Assembly (NCBI RefSeq): GCF_002217395.1
Contig: NZ_MUHD01000005.1
Coordinates: 92,399-156,398, forward strand
DNA length: 64,000 bases
DNA from: Flavobacterium plurextorum
GTDB lineage: Bacteria; Bacteroidota; Bacteroidia; Flavobacteriales; Flavobacteriaceae
Direction: 5' to 3'
The position numbers were made by a program, and so were the translations under genes. Below, in pieces: positions 34,477-43,219 of the stretch. Position 1 is the first letter of the stretch; the number at the start of each line of letters is the position of its first letter. The notes under the pieces are model-generated. The model saw only the letters and a list, made by a program, of their open reading frames with translations. It did no database searches and was not told where the DNA came from.

Positions 34477-34494
34477 AAGAATCGAAAGCAGTTT

Positions 34495-35346
34495 TTACAG
34501 CGCTTTTACCGTTTCAACAAAAGTACTTTTTTTATCAATAATTCCGAGATCAAATAATTGATTTTGGATTTTGATAAAAGCTTTCTCATTTAAATGTTTT
34601 TGAGACCATTGTGTTAATTTCAGCCATTCTTGAATGTCTTCTGCTTTTTGATTGAATAATTCAGCCAATGTTTTATCAATACTCGGAATTTGAGCAAAAT
34701 CAACAGTAGTTTTGTTTATAATTTCTAGGACTTTTTCAACAACTTTTGGATTTTTCTTCAAAAATTCGTCGCGAACTGTTATTACAAAAGACGGCCATGG
34801 AGTAGGACAGTCGCCAATGCGTCTAAAAATACCTTTATCTACAAGAGGTTTGGTCATAAAACGTTCCCACATAAAATAATCTGCAGTTCCGTTTGTCAAA
34901 GCTTCAACAGCACCATCAATTGTATTTATGATTTCAAATTGCAAATCATCACTCTTCCAGCCTTGCTCGTTTGCATTAACGTAAGCCATCAATTGAGAAC
35001 CTGATCCAATTCTAGAAATTGCGGCTTTTTTATTTTTTAAATCTGCGATATTCTTAAAATCAGATTTTGCAGCCACGTGAATTCCCCAGATTAATGGCGA
35101 TTGCACATAAATTTGAACAATTTTACTAGGGTTTCCTGCAACAATATCTTTTACAATTCCTTCAGTCAAGATAACCGCCATATCAGTTTCTCCGTCGCGC
35201 AGCATTTGGCACATTTTACCAGTTCCTTCTGGAATGTCCTTCCATTGCAAATCAATATTTTCTGCTTCAAATTCGCCGTTTTCAATGCATAAATGCCATG
35301 GCAGATTGAAGTGTTCCGGAACACCTGCAATTTTTACCGTTTTCAT
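34495..35346 (-). CDS. Orphan substrate-binding-like protein (SsuA/NMT1 type)
   Basis: The 283-residue protein has the type II periplasmic-binding fold of the nitrate/sulfonate/thiamine-precursor group: KIAGVPEHFNLPWHLCIENGEFEAENIDLQW at the start, GETDMAVILTEG, and SRIGSGSQLMAYVNANEQGW. Two oddities stand out. It has no signal peptide, and no ABC permease or ATPase gene is nearby. It may be a cytosolic ligand-binding protein or an enzyme of the THI5-like kind. A simple tandem of aagttt units lies just upstream (35352-35377). Confidence 0.85.
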   Translation of the reverse strand: MKTVKIAGVPEHFNLPWHLCIENGEFEAENIDLQWKDIPEGTGKMCQMLRDGETDMAVILTEGIVKDIVAGNPSKIVQIYVQSPLIWGIHVAAKSDFKNIADLKNKKAAISRIGSGSQLMAYVNANEQGWKSDDLQFEIINTIDGAVEALTNGTADYFMWERFMTKPLVDKGIFRRIGDCPTPWPSFVITVRDEFLKKNPKVVEKVLEIINKTTVDFAQIPSIDKTLAELFNQKAEDIQEWLKLTQWSQKHLNEKAFIKIQNQLFDLGIIDKKSTFVETVKAL

Positions 35347-35397
35347 TGTAGTTAAGTTTAAGTTTAAGTTAAGTTTGGTATGCGTATTTAAGTTTGT

Positions 35398-35871
35398 TTA
35401 GTTTTTTAATAAATCAGCACGATGTTTTTCAGAAAGACATGGCTCTGCAAATTCAAAAACAGAAAGCGTTTCATATTCATTTAAAACACTTCGCACAATC
35501 GAATAATCTGTTTCTCTTGCAATTTCGACAGCTAGAAAAGTATCGTTTAAACTTTCAGACAAACAATTAATTGCTTTCAGTTTTTCGATTATAATTTCCT
35601 TGTCAAAATCTTTTTCTAAAATTAAAATCTGAACTATCGAATTTCCAGAACTTTCAATCGTTTTTTGATAGACCAAACGTTCTTCTTTTTCATCTAATTC
35701 AGCATAAAATAAATCGTCTGTTGCAATTAATGCTCCAAAAAAAGGAATATTATCTAATTTAAAAAGTCCCTTTTCTAAGTCTACAATTTCAGCCCACATA
35801 GTTTCTGAAACGGTTTCTTCTAGATAATCGCTATAGTATTTGAATAGGATTTTTTTATGTGTTTCTGCCAT
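35398..35871 (-). CDS. DUF4265 protein
   Basis: A 157-residue cytosolic protein. The segment FKLDNIPFFGALIATDDLFYAELDE is the signature I associate with DUF4265, a family without known activity. The C-terminal half (IIIEKLKAINCLSESLNDTFLAVEI) looks like a small alpha/beta ferredoxin-like domain. It lies 51 bases upstream of the substrate-binding-like gene on the same strand. No membrane segment or signal peptide is present. Confidence 0.75.
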   Translation of the reverse strand: MAETHKKILFKYYSDYLEETVSETMWAEIVDLEKGLFKLDNIPFFGALIATDDLFYAELDEKEERLVYQKTIESSGNSIVQILILEKDFDKEIIIEKLKAINCLSESLNDTFLAVEIARETDYSIVRSVLNEYETLSVFEFAEPCLSEKHRADLLKN

Positions 35872-35880
35872 TATTTATTT

Positions 35881-35966
35881 TGTAATATTTTTTTGCGCAA
35901 TCTCTTTTCATTATCTAATTCTCAAATTGACTAATTATCTAATTCTATAATTGCTTAATTAATTTC
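35881..35966. repeat. AT-rich 'ctaatt' repeat tract
   Basis: The gap between the DUF4265 and VOC genes holds degenerate repeats of ttatctaattctcaaattga type. Related units occur before the nucleoside phosphorylase (36797-36832) and, as a regular 16-bp tandem, before the second lpxD. Confidence 0.5.
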
Positions 35967-36347
35967 ACTTATTATTGCTTTCAATGGAGATATAACAATT
36001 CTATAACCATCAGGATCCTGAAACATTTTTCCGTTTTCATTCCAAAAAGGATTTACGGCAGTTATAGTTGAAATATTATGATGCTCAAGCTTATCTATTA
36101 ATTCGTTGTAATCTAAAATTGTTTTTGGATATAGGATAATAACATCATCTTCATCAAAAGAATGATTGGCTTTTACTTTAGATTGCGTAAATTCAAAATG
36201 CCAGTCTAAACCTGTTTTTCCAATAAAAACGCCGTCATAATCTTTATGATTCTGAAAATCACCTAATCGCTCAAAACCAAGAATATTGATATAAAAATTT
36301 TCAATTATTTCTAAGTTATCCGTGTGTCTTGCAACTCTTAAAAACAT
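35955..36347 (-). CDS. VOC-family (glyoxalase-like) protein
   Basis: The 130-residue protein has the paired beta-alpha-beta-beta-beta modules of the vicinal-oxygen-chelate superfamily: VARHTDNLEIIENFYINILGFERLGDF, the middle His in LDWHFEFTQ, and the closing FQDPDGYRIVISP. Metal ligands His8, His54 and the late Glu/Asp region are plausible. The substrate cannot be told. It starts 3 bases after the DinB gene stop, so these two are cotranscribed. Confidence 0.88.
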   Translation of the reverse strand: MFLRVARHTDNLEIIENFYINILGFERLGDFQNHKDYDGVFIGKTGLDWHFEFTQSKVKANHSFDEDDVIILYPKTILDYNELIDKLEHHNISTITAVNPFWNENGKMFQDPDGYRIVISPLKAIISEIN

Positions 36348-36350
36348 AAC

Positions 36351-36791
36351 TTAAGATTTTATTTGATTAATATGATGCTCTAAATGTTCAACATAATCGG
36401 TCATTAGAAATTTTAAATCAATTTCTGAATGATCGCTTAAGATAATTTTATATGCTAAGGCTTTCTCATTGACAGTTTTCATGATTCTAAGAATTTGTTT
36501 GTTGATTGATAACCACAACTGTGTTAATTCCTGAATATCCATTGTTTGATATTGATTTAAATTTACTAAATCAATTTGATTGTATGGTCTGTGGTGATAA
36601 GGTTTTTCTAGATAATTAATTTCTGTAAAACGAACCAAATTATGAATTCCTGAATCTGTCAAATGTCCGAGGATTTCCTTTTTTGACCATTTTCCTGGAT
36701 TTCTAGCTTCTAGAATTTCATCCTCTATTGTTGGAAAAAAAAGGAAATTTTCGTTTAGTAATTTTTCAAATTTAAGAATTGCATCATTCAT
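36351..36791 (-). CDS. DinB-like four-helix metal protein
   Basis: A 146-residue helical protein of the DinB/YfiT superfamily. His43 (ILGHLTDS), His136 and His140 (YVEHLEHH) make the usual three-histidine metal site. KWSKKEILGHLTDSGIHNLVRF is the typical second-helix motif. Members include thiol-dependent S-transferases, but no thiol partner is evident here. It is followed at once by the VOC gene. Confidence 0.85.
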   Translation of the reverse strand: MNDAILKFEKLLNENFLFFPTIEDEILEARNPGKWSKKEILGHLTDSGIHNLVRFTEINYLEKPYHHRPYNQIDLVNLNQYQTMDIQELTQLWLSINKQILRIMKTVNEKALAYKIILSDHSEIDLKFLMTDYVEHLEHHINQIKS

Positions 36792-36826
36792 AAATGATCT
36801 AATTTTCTAATTAACAAATTATCTAA

Positions 36827-37696
36827 TTATTTCCCCGCCAATTTATTCAATGTATAAGTAATAAGCTCATCAACTGCTCTATAAGGATCCTCGCTGAATG
36901 TTCCTGATGCACGGTTGGCAATAATGGCATTTAAAGATAAAGCATTATGACCTAAAAGTGCCGAAAGTCCATAAATCGCAGCTGTTTCCATTTCTAAATT
37001 TGTGATTCTTTCATCCTCAAATTTAAAATTATCCATTTTACTGTTTAATTCCTCATCCTGAATATTTAAACGTAAAACTCTGCCTTGCGGACCATAAAAA
37101 CCTCCCGCAGTTGCAGTAATTCCTTTAAAAATTTTATCAGATTCTATAAGTTGTTCCAGTTTTTCTGAACACGGAATTACATAAGGTCTTCCTTTACGGC
37201 TGTCCCAATTGGTATGTTTGATAAAAGCATCTTCAAGAGCTGCATTTGAAACTTCGTCGATTAAATAGGAGCGAAGCATATTATCTAAACCAAGTCCAAA
37301 TTTCGACATTACAAAACTATCCACAGGAATATCTTCTTGTAAAGAACCTGAAGTTCCAATTCTTATAATATTTAATGAAGTTAGGTTTTCTTTTGGTTCG
37401 CGAGTTTTAAAATCGATGTTTACCAAAGCATCCAGTTCATTTACAACAATGTCAATATTATCAGGACCAATTCCAGTTGAGATTACAGAAATTCTTTTGC
37501 CTTTATAAATTCCAGTTTGAGTTTTAAATTCTCTTTTTTGAGTCGAGAATTCAATTGAATCAAAAAACTGAGTGATTTTTTCAACTCTATTTTGGTCACC
37601 AACAAAAATTATATCATTGGCAATATGTTCAGGACGAAGGTTTAAGTGATAAACACTTCCGTCTGGATTAAGTATTAATTCTGATGATTGTATCAT
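36827..37696 (-). CDS. Nucleoside phosphorylase (uridine-phosphorylase type)
   Basis: The 289-residue protein is of the PNP/UDP family. The phosphate and ribose motifs are visible: FVGDQNRVEKI, STGIGPDNIDIVVNELDAL, RIGTSGSLQ and the base-site NLEMETAAIYGLSALLGH. It cleaves a nucleoside with phosphate for base salvage in the cytosol. The overall pattern is closer to uridine phosphorylase than to PNP, but specificity is inferred. It is preceded on its strand by the SUI1 gene 105 bases away. Confidence 0.88.
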   Translation of the reverse strand: MIQSSELILNPDGSVYHLNLRPEHIANDIIFVGDQNRVEKITQFFDSIEFSTQKREFKTQTGIYKGKRISVISTGIGPDNIDIVVNELDALVNIDFKTREPKENLTSLNIIRIGTSGSLQEDIPVDSFVMSKFGLGLDNMLRSYLIDEVSNAALEDAFIKHTNWDSRKGRPYVIPCSEKLEQLIESDKIFKGITATAGGFYGPQGRVLRLNIQDEELNSKMDNFKFEDERITNLEMETAAIYGLSALLGHNALSLNAIIANRASGTFSEDPYRAVDELITYTLNKLAGK

Positions 37697-37740
37697 TTTT
37701 TTTAGGTTCTAAGGGTTTGTCTGAGGTTCAAAGGTTTTTT

Positions 37741-37765
37741 GTAGAGACGCACGGCTGTGCATCTT
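37741..37765. repeat. Short palindrome (agacgcac family)
   Basis: gagacgcac and gtgcatctt pair around the four-base loop ggct. Palindromes of this type are familiar to me from Flavobacterium intergenic DNA. It sits between the SUI1 stop and the nucleoside phosphorylase start. Confidence 0.5.
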
Positions 37766-37801
37766 GCTGAAATTCTAATTTTAAAAATTGAGATTTTCTA
37801 T

Positions 37802-38134
37802 TTATCCGCCAACGCGTTTCGTTTTAAATCCTTTTTCTTTTAAAATAGCCATAATTTTATCTCGGTAATCACCTTGAATAATTATAGAATCATCTTTAAA
37901 AGTACCGCCAACGCTTAATTTTGTTTTTATTTCTTTGGCTAATAGTTTAAAATCTTCATCACTTCCTTCGTAACCTTCGATTATGGTAGTTGCTTTTCCT
38001 TTTCGTTTTTCAAACTTGCAGATCATTGGTTCTTTTTGAATGTAAAGAACATGATCTTGCTCTTGAACCTCTTCTGGTTCGTTTGACTCGATATGATCGG
38101 GAAACAAATTTTTTAATTGATCTTTAAAATCCAT
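37802..38134 (-). CDS. SUI1/YciH-family translation factor
   Basis: The 110-residue protein ends in a complete SUI1 domain: KRKGKATTIIEGYEGSDEDFKLLAKEIKTKLSVGG...IIIQGDYRDKIMAILKEKGFKTKRVGG. The basic KGK and the GDYRDKI turn are the conserved elements that bind the small ribosomal subunit in eIF1. The bacterial YciH type affects initiation fidelity. The N-terminal 35 residues are acidic and probably flexible. It lies between the oxygenase and phosphorylase genes on one strand. Confidence 0.92.
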   Translation of the reverse strand: MDFKDQLKNLFPDHIESNEPEEVQEQDHVLYIQKEPMICKFEKRKGKATTIIEGYEGSDEDFKLLAKEIKTKLSVGGTFKDDSIIIQGDYRDKIMAILKEKGFKTKRVGG

Positions 38135-38176
38135 ATGTTTTCTTCTTCTAACAAAATAAGCTCCAATTTAAAAATT

Positions 38177-38215
38177 AAATTCCAAATTCCAATGAAAGTT
38201 TGGAATTTGGAATTT
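38177..38215 (-). terminator. Long 16-bp hairpin after the oxygenase gene
   Basis: aaattccaaattccaa (38177-38192) pairs perfectly with 38200-38215 around a 7-base loop, followed by AT-rich sequence. It is made of repeated 'attcca' units, lies 25 bases past the oxygenase stop, and probably ends that transcript. Confidence 0.65.
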
Positions 38216-38239
38216 TTAAAATTGAAACTTAAATAAGTT

Positions 38240-39190
38240 TTATTTTTTGATTAAACCTAGATCTACCAAACGTTCGTATAAATAATCACCAGCGGTAATA
38301 TCATCAAACTTCTTTGGGTTTTCTTCATCAATACAATTTTCTAAACAATCTAAACGCATATCACTTACAGGATGCATAAAGAACGGTACAGAAAAACGTG
38401 AAGTTCCCCATAATTCTCTAGGAGGATTCACCACTTGGTGAATGGTTGATTTAAGTTTGTTATTAGTATGTCTAGACAACATATCTCCAACATTGATAAC
38501 CAATTCGTCATCAGCTGCAATAGCATCAATCCAGTCGCCATTATGGTTTTGAACTTGAAGTCCTTTACCTTGAGCACCCATTAATAATGTAATCAAATTA
38601 ATATCACCGTGAGCCGCTGCACGAATTGCATTTTCTGGCTCAGAAGTGATTGGCGGATAGTGAATTGGTCTTAAAATAGAGTTTCCATCTTTTGCATATT
38701 GATCAAAATAAAATTCATCTAAACCAAGGTGCAAAGCCAAAGCTCTTAATACATATACACCAGTTTTTTCAAGCATCTGGTAAGTTTCTTTTCCTACAGC
38801 ATTAAAACGAGGTAATTCAGTAACTTCTACATTTTCAGGATATTCTGATGCGTATTTTGAGTTTTCATCAACGTATTGGCCAAAATGCCAAAACTCTTTT
38901 AAATCTCCCTCTTTGCGGCCTTTAGCATGTTCTTTTCCAAAAGAAACATAACCTCTTTGTCCGCCGATTCCAGGAATTTCATAATTATGCTTAGTTTCTA
39001 CTGGCAAGGCGAAAAATTTTCTAATTTCACCATAAAGTTCGTCTACCAATTGGTCGTCAAGAAAATGACCTTTTAGGGCTACGAAGCCAATGTTTTCAAA
39101 TGCACTGCCGATTTCATTTACAAATTTTTGTTTACGTTTCGGGTCGTCCGAAAGGAAATCACGTAAGTCTACACTAGGAATGTTTTGCAT
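38240..39190 (-). CDS. 2-oxoglutarate/Fe(II) oxygenase, IPNS-like
   Basis: The 316-residue protein belongs to the isopenicillin-N-synthase-like dioxygenases. The DIOX-N region (IPSVDLRDFLSDDPKRK, GFVALKGH) precedes the jelly-roll with the iron ligands His194-x-Asp196 (AHGDINLITLL) and His251 (TIHQVV), and Arg265 (SRFSVPFF) for the 2-oxoglutarate carboxylate. The iron site is intact, but the substrate cannot be deduced. It is divergent from the E1 dehydrogenase. A terminator-like hairpin lies in its leader. Confidence 0.9.
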   Translation of the reverse strand: MQNIPSVDLRDFLSDDPKRKQKFVNEIGSAFENIGFVALKGHFLDDQLVDELYGEIRKFFALPVETKHNYEIPGIGGQRGYVSFGKEHAKGRKEGDLKEFWHFGQYVDENSKYASEYPENVEVTELPRFNAVGKETYQMLEKTGVYVLRALALHLGLDEFYFDQYAKDGNSILRPIHYPPITSEPENAIRAAAHGDINLITLLMGAQGKGLQVQNHNGDWIDAIAADDELVINVGDMLSRHTNNKLKSTIHQVVNPPRELWGTSRFSVPFFMHPVSDMRLDCLENCIDEENPKKFDDITAGDYLYERLVDLGLIKK

Positions 39191-39210
39191 ACTTTACATT
39201 TTTATTTAAG

Positions 39211-39234
39211 AAAAAAAAGGCTTTAAAAGCCTTT
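39211..39234 (-). terminator. Terminator-like hairpin in the oxygenase leader
   Basis: On the minus strand an 8-bp stem aaaggctt/aagccttt is followed by eight T's and then, 20 bases later, the oxygenase ATG. No upstream gene reads in this direction, so it may attenuate the oxygenase's own transcript. Confidence 0.5.
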
Positions 39235-39331
39235 ATATAACAAAGGTAGAGAATATTTTAGAATTGAATTTTAAAAGTTATAATAAAATTAAAATTTTAT
39301 AACATAAATAAGTAAAATTGTTATATTTTTT

Positions 39332-39339
39332 TATATTTG
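39332..39339 (+). promoter_or_regulatory. -7 box of the E1 dehydrogenase gene
   Basis: TATATTTG, an exact TAnnTTTG match, lies 20 bases before the start codon. A clear -33 element is not seen. Confidence 0.5.
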
Positions 39340-39359
39340 ATATATAAAAACCAAGAACT

Positions 39360-41336
39360 ATGATCTTTTATAGAGAAAACCTTACAGATGAGCAGTTGCT
39401 AGACCTATACAAAAAACTGCTTAAGCCGCGTTTAATCGAAGAAAAAATGCTCATTCTAATTCGGCAGGGTAAAGTATCTAAATGGTTTTCAGGAATTGGT
39501 CAGGAAGCAATTTCTGTTGGTGTTACTTCTGTTTTAGACGAATCTGAATACGTTTTGCCAATGCATCGAAATCTCGGAGTTTTTACTACTCGAAATATTC
39601 CTTTGCACCGATTATTTTCACAATGGCAGGGAAAAGCAAATGGCTTTACAAAAGGCCGTGACAGAAGTTTTCATTTTGGAACTCAGGAATATAATATTAT
39701 CGGAATGATCTCGCATTTGGGACCTCAGTTAGGAATTGCTGACGGAATTGCGTTGGCGAATAAACTTCAAGATAATAAAAAAGTTACGGCTGTTTTTACT
39801 GGCGAAGGCGGTACAAGCGAAGGCGATTTTCATGAAGCATTGAATATTGCTGCGGTTTGGAAACTTCCAGTAATGTTTGTTATCGAAAATAATGGCTACG
39901 GATTGTCTACACCAACGAAAGAGCAATATTCTTGCGAGAATTTAGCCGATAAAGGAATTGGTTATGGTATTGAAAGTTATATTATTGACGGAAATAATAT
40001 TTTGGAGGTTTATAATAAACTGTCAAAATTAAAAGAAGACATGCAAAACGATCCGCATCCTGTTTTGCTCGAGTTTAAAACTTTTAGAATGCGCGGTCAC
40101 GAAGAAGCAAGCGGTACCAAATATGTTCCAAAGGAATTAATAGAGGAATGGGAAACTAGAGATCCAGTCGTTAATTATAGAAATTATTTAACAGAAATTG
40201 GAGTTCTTACTACTGAACTTGACGAAGAGTTTCACAATGAAATAAAGCAGGAAATTGACGAGAATCTTGCCATCGCCAATGCTGAACCTGAAATAATACC
40301 TACTTACAGCGGTGAATTAGAAGATGTTTATAAGCCATATCAATACGAAGAAGTTATTTCGACATCCGAAAACAAGAATATTCGTTTTATAGATGCTATT
40401 CGTAATAGTTTGGAGCAGTCGATGCAGCGTCATAAAAACCTTGTCATGATGGGGCAAGATATTGCCGAATATGGTGGTGCTTTTAAAATTACTGATGGAT
40501 TTGTTGAGTTTTTTGGAAAAGATCGTGTTAGAAATACTCCAATTTGCGAAAGCGCCGTTGTTTCGACAGCCATGGGATTGTCTATAAACAATTATAAAGC
40601 AATTGTCGAAATGCAGTTTGCTGATTTTGTTTCAACGGGATTTAATCCAATAGTCAATTTACTGGCAAAATCACATTATCGCTGGGGCGAAAAAGCCGAT
40701 GTTGTGGTTCGTATGCCTTGCGGAGGCGGTACTCAGGCGGGACCATTTCATTCGCAGACAAATGAAGCTTGGTTTACCAAAACTCCAGGTTTAAAAGTTG
40801 TTTATCCCGCTTTTCCTTATGATGCAAAGGGATTATTAAACACAGCGATTAACGATCCAAATCCAGTTTTGTTTTTTGAACATAAACAATTATACAGAAG
40901 CGTTTACCAAGATGTTCCAACAGATTATTACACTATTCCGTTTGGAAAAGCGGCTTTGTTAAAAGAAGGAACTTCGATTACTATCATTGCTTTTGGAGCT
41001 TCGGTGCATTGGGCGCTGGAAACTTTAGCGAAATATCCTGAAATCAAAGCTGATTTAATTGATTTAAGAACGCTGCAGCCTTTAGATACGGAAACAATAT
41101 TCAAATCGGTTAAAAAAACTGGAAGAGCAGTAATTTGTCAAGAAGATACCATGTTTGGAGGTATTGCGAGTGATATTTCGGCTTTGATTATGGAAGAATG
41201 TTTTGAGTATTTAGACGCTCCAGTAAAAAGAGCGGCAAGTCTCGATTCACCAATTCCGTTTACAAAAGCTTTAGAAGATCAATTTCTACCTAAAAATCGT
41301 TTCGAAGAAGTTTTATTAGAATTATTGAAATATTGA
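39360..41336 (+). CDS. 2-oxoacid dehydrogenase E1, fused alpha and beta subunits
   Basis: A 658-residue fusion. Residues 1-~325 are E1-alpha, with the thiamine-diphosphate motif spread over FTGEGGTSEGDFHEA...VIENNGYGLSTPT and the phosphorylation-loop-like RMRGHEEASG. Residues ~340-658 are E1-beta (MMGQDIAEYGGAFKITDGF, EMQFADF, LDAPVKRAASLDSPIPF). It decarboxylates a 2-oxo acid and passes the acyl group to an E2 lipoyl protein. Fused E1 of this length in Bacteroidota is usually annotated as branched-chain (2-oxoisovalerate) dehydrogenase. The E2 and E3 genes are not adjacent. Confidence 0.9.
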   Translation: MIFYRENLTDEQLLDLYKKLLKPRLIEEKMLILIRQGKVSKWFSGIGQEAISVGVTSVLDESEYVLPMHRNLGVFTTRNIPLHRLFSQWQGKANGFTKGRDRSFHFGTQEYNIIGMISHLGPQLGIADGIALANKLQDNKKVTAVFTGEGGTSEGDFHEALNIAAVWKLPVMFVIENNGYGLSTPTKEQYSCENLADKGIGYGIESYIIDGNNILEVYNKLSKLKEDMQNDPHPVLLEFKTFRMRGHEEASGTKYVPKELIEEWETRDPVVNYRNYLTEIGVLTTELDEEFHNEIKQEIDENLAIANAEPEIIPTYSGELEDVYKPYQYEEVISTSENKNIRFIDAIRNSLEQSMQRHKNLVMMGQDIAEYGGAFKITDGFVEFFGKDRVRNTPICESAVVSTAMGLSINNYKAIVEMQFADFVSTGFNPIVNLLAKSHYRWGEKADVVVRMPCGGGTQAGPFHSQTNEAWFTKTPGLKVVYPAFPYDAKGLLNTAINDPNPVLFFEHKQLYRSVYQDVPTDYYTIPFGKAALLKEGTSITIIAFGASVHWALETLAKYPEIKADLIDLRTLQPLDTETIFKSVKKTGRAVICQEDTMFGGIASDISALIMEECFEYLDAPVKRAASLDSPIPFTKALEDQFLPKNRFEEVLLELLKY

Positions 41337-41403
41337 TTGTAAAAATCACATAGTTTTGCATAATGAACATTTTTTTTATCTTTAAACCATAAAAAAATAA
41401 CTT

Positions 41404-43146
41404 ATGAAAAAACTATTTGTTTCGGTTTTCGCGATTACGCTGCTTTTTTCCTGTAACAAAAGTACTAAGTCTAACGAAGATAAAGCCTTAGATGTAAAAT
41501 TTGACAAGTATAAAGATGGTTTTGTGACCTCTTTATGGAAAATTAGTCCACATTGGGCTTCTAGTGTTGGTTATCATAAACTAGATAGTGTTTTGGTTAT
41601 TCCTGATGATAATCAAAGAAAAATAGTACTTGATTTTGTCAACGCGCAATTGGACTCTTTAAGCAAATTTGATATTGATAAACTATCGGACAATAACAAA
41701 ACCGATTTTCATTTGATTAAAAATGAGCTCGAAAGCAATATTTTCAGTATTAAAGAATTAAAAGCAGGCGAGTGGGATCCTTCCGGTTATAATGTTTGCG
41801 GCTCTTTTGCCGAAATTTTAAATGGCACTTATGAAACTCCTGAAATTCGTTTACGTGCTTTTAATGCAAAAATGAACGCAATTCCTGCTTATTATGAAGC
41901 TGCAAAAAAGAAGATCAAAAATCCAACTGTTGAACACACTGAACTTGCAATAGCGCAAAACTTAGGTGGATCTTCTGTTTTTGATGCCGATTTAAAAGTT
42001 GCTTTAGAAAAAAGTAAATTAAGCGCTGCCGAGAAAAAAGAAATGCTTGATAAAGCCCAAGTTTCAATAAAAGCAATCAAAGATTATGCTGCTTGGTTAA
42101 AAGCTTTACCAAATAAAACTCCGCGATCTTTTAGACTTGGTTCTGCACTATATGCTAAAAAGTTCAATTTTGAAATTCAATCTAGTTATACAGCTGATGA
42201 GATTTATAAAATTGCAATTGACCATAAAAAAGATTTACACGAAAAAATGTTCGTTCTGGCTGATAAACTTTGGGCAAAATACAAAGGAAATGAACCAAAA
42301 CCGACAGATAAATTAGATTTAATCAAACAGGTTATTGATAAAATATCTTTACAGCATACGACTCCAGAAAAGTTCCAATCTGAAATTGAGAAACAAATCC
42401 CAGAATTAACGGCTTATGTAAAAGCTAAGGATTTGTTATATATCGATCCATCAAAACCACTTGTGGTTCGTAAAGAACCAGCTTATATGGCTGGAGTGGC
42501 AGGAGCGTCAATTTCGGCTCCGGGACCTTATGATAAAAATGCAAATACGTATTATAATGTAGGAAGTATGAGTGGTTGGACTCCTGAAAATGCAGAAAGT
42601 TATTTGCGAGAATACAACGATTATATTCTTCAAATTTTAAATATTCACGAAGCAATTCCAGGACATTACACACAATTGGTTTACAGCAATCAATCACCAA
42701 GTATCATTAAATCTATTTTAGGAAATGGCGCTATGGTAGAAGGATGGGCAGTTTATGCTGAGAAAATGATGTTGGAAAGTGGTTATAAAAATTCTGATGA
42801 AATGTGGTTGATGTATTATAAATGGAATTTAAGAACTACCTGTAATACGATTCTAGATATTAGTGTTCATACTAAAAAAATGACTAAAGAAGCGGGAATC
42901 AGTTTATTGACTAAAGAAGCTTTTCAGCAGCAAGCTGAAGCAGATGGGAAATGGAAACGTGTAACTTTATCTCAAGTACAGTTATGTTCTTATTTTACAG
43001 GTTATACTGAAATTTATAATTTAAGAGAAGAACTTAAAAAGAAAGAAGGAGATAAATTTAATTTGAAAAAATTCCACGAGAAATTTTTAAGTTTTGGAAG
43101 TGCCCCAGTTAAATACATAAGAGAGTTAATGCTCTCTGAAGAATAA
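41404..43146 (+). CDS. DUF885 lipoprotein, putative metallopeptidase
   Basis: A lipoprotein signal (LLFSCNKS, Cys about 17) precedes a 560-residue helical DUF885 domain. The family motif HEAIPGHYTQ lies at 415-424 with the zinc-type His415-Glu416 and His421. Further family blocks are GAMVEGWAVYAEKMM and ATPEKFQSEIEKQIPELTAYVKAKDLL-like text before it. DUF885 proteins are regarded as M2/M32-like carboxy- or dipeptidases, but the substrate is unknown. A strong terminator follows the stop. Confidence 0.9.
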   Translation: MKKLFVSVFAITLLFSCNKSTKSNEDKALDVKFDKYKDGFVTSLWKISPHWASSVGYHKLDSVLVIPDDNQRKIVLDFVNAQLDSLSKFDIDKLSDNNKTDFHLIKNELESNIFSIKELKAGEWDPSGYNVCGSFAEILNGTYETPEIRLRAFNAKMNAIPAYYEAAKKKIKNPTVEHTELAIAQNLGGSSVFDADLKVALEKSKLSAAEKKEMLDKAQVSIKAIKDYAAWLKALPNKTPRSFRLGSALYAKKFNFEIQSSYTADEIYKIAIDHKKDLHEKMFVLADKLWAKYKGNEPKPTDKLDLIKQVIDKISLQHTTPEKFQSEIEKQIPELTAYVKAKDLLYIDPSKPLVVRKEPAYMAGVAGASISAPGPYDKNANTYYNVGSMSGWTPENAESYLREYNDYILQILNIHEAIPGHYTQLVYSNQSPSIIKSILGNGAMVEGWAVYAEKMMLESGYKNSDEMWLMYYKWNLRTTCNTILDISVHTKKMTKEAGISLLTKEAFQQQAEADGKWKRVTLSQVQLCSYFTGYTEIYNLREELKKKEGDKFNLKKFHEKFLSFGSAPVKYIRELMLSEE

Positions 43147-43167
43147 TTGTCTTAAAAAGGTAGTTTT

Positions 43168-43215
43168 AAAACAGGTTTGGTAAGATTAAGAATCTCGTCA
43201 AACCTGTTTTTTTTT
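43168..43215 (+). terminator. Terminator between converging genes
   Basis: A perfect 12-bp stem aaaacaggtttg/caaacctgtttt with a long loop ends in nine T's. It serves the DUF885 gene and may also stop the oxidoreductase gene on the other strand. Confidence 0.85.
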
Positions 43216-43219
43216 AATG

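Noticed and set aside
37741..37765. Terminator for the SUI1/nucleoside phosphorylase genes
   Set aside because: The hairpin has no T tract and lies upstream of the phosphorylase start codon, not past a stop on a clear transcript end; kept as a repeat only.
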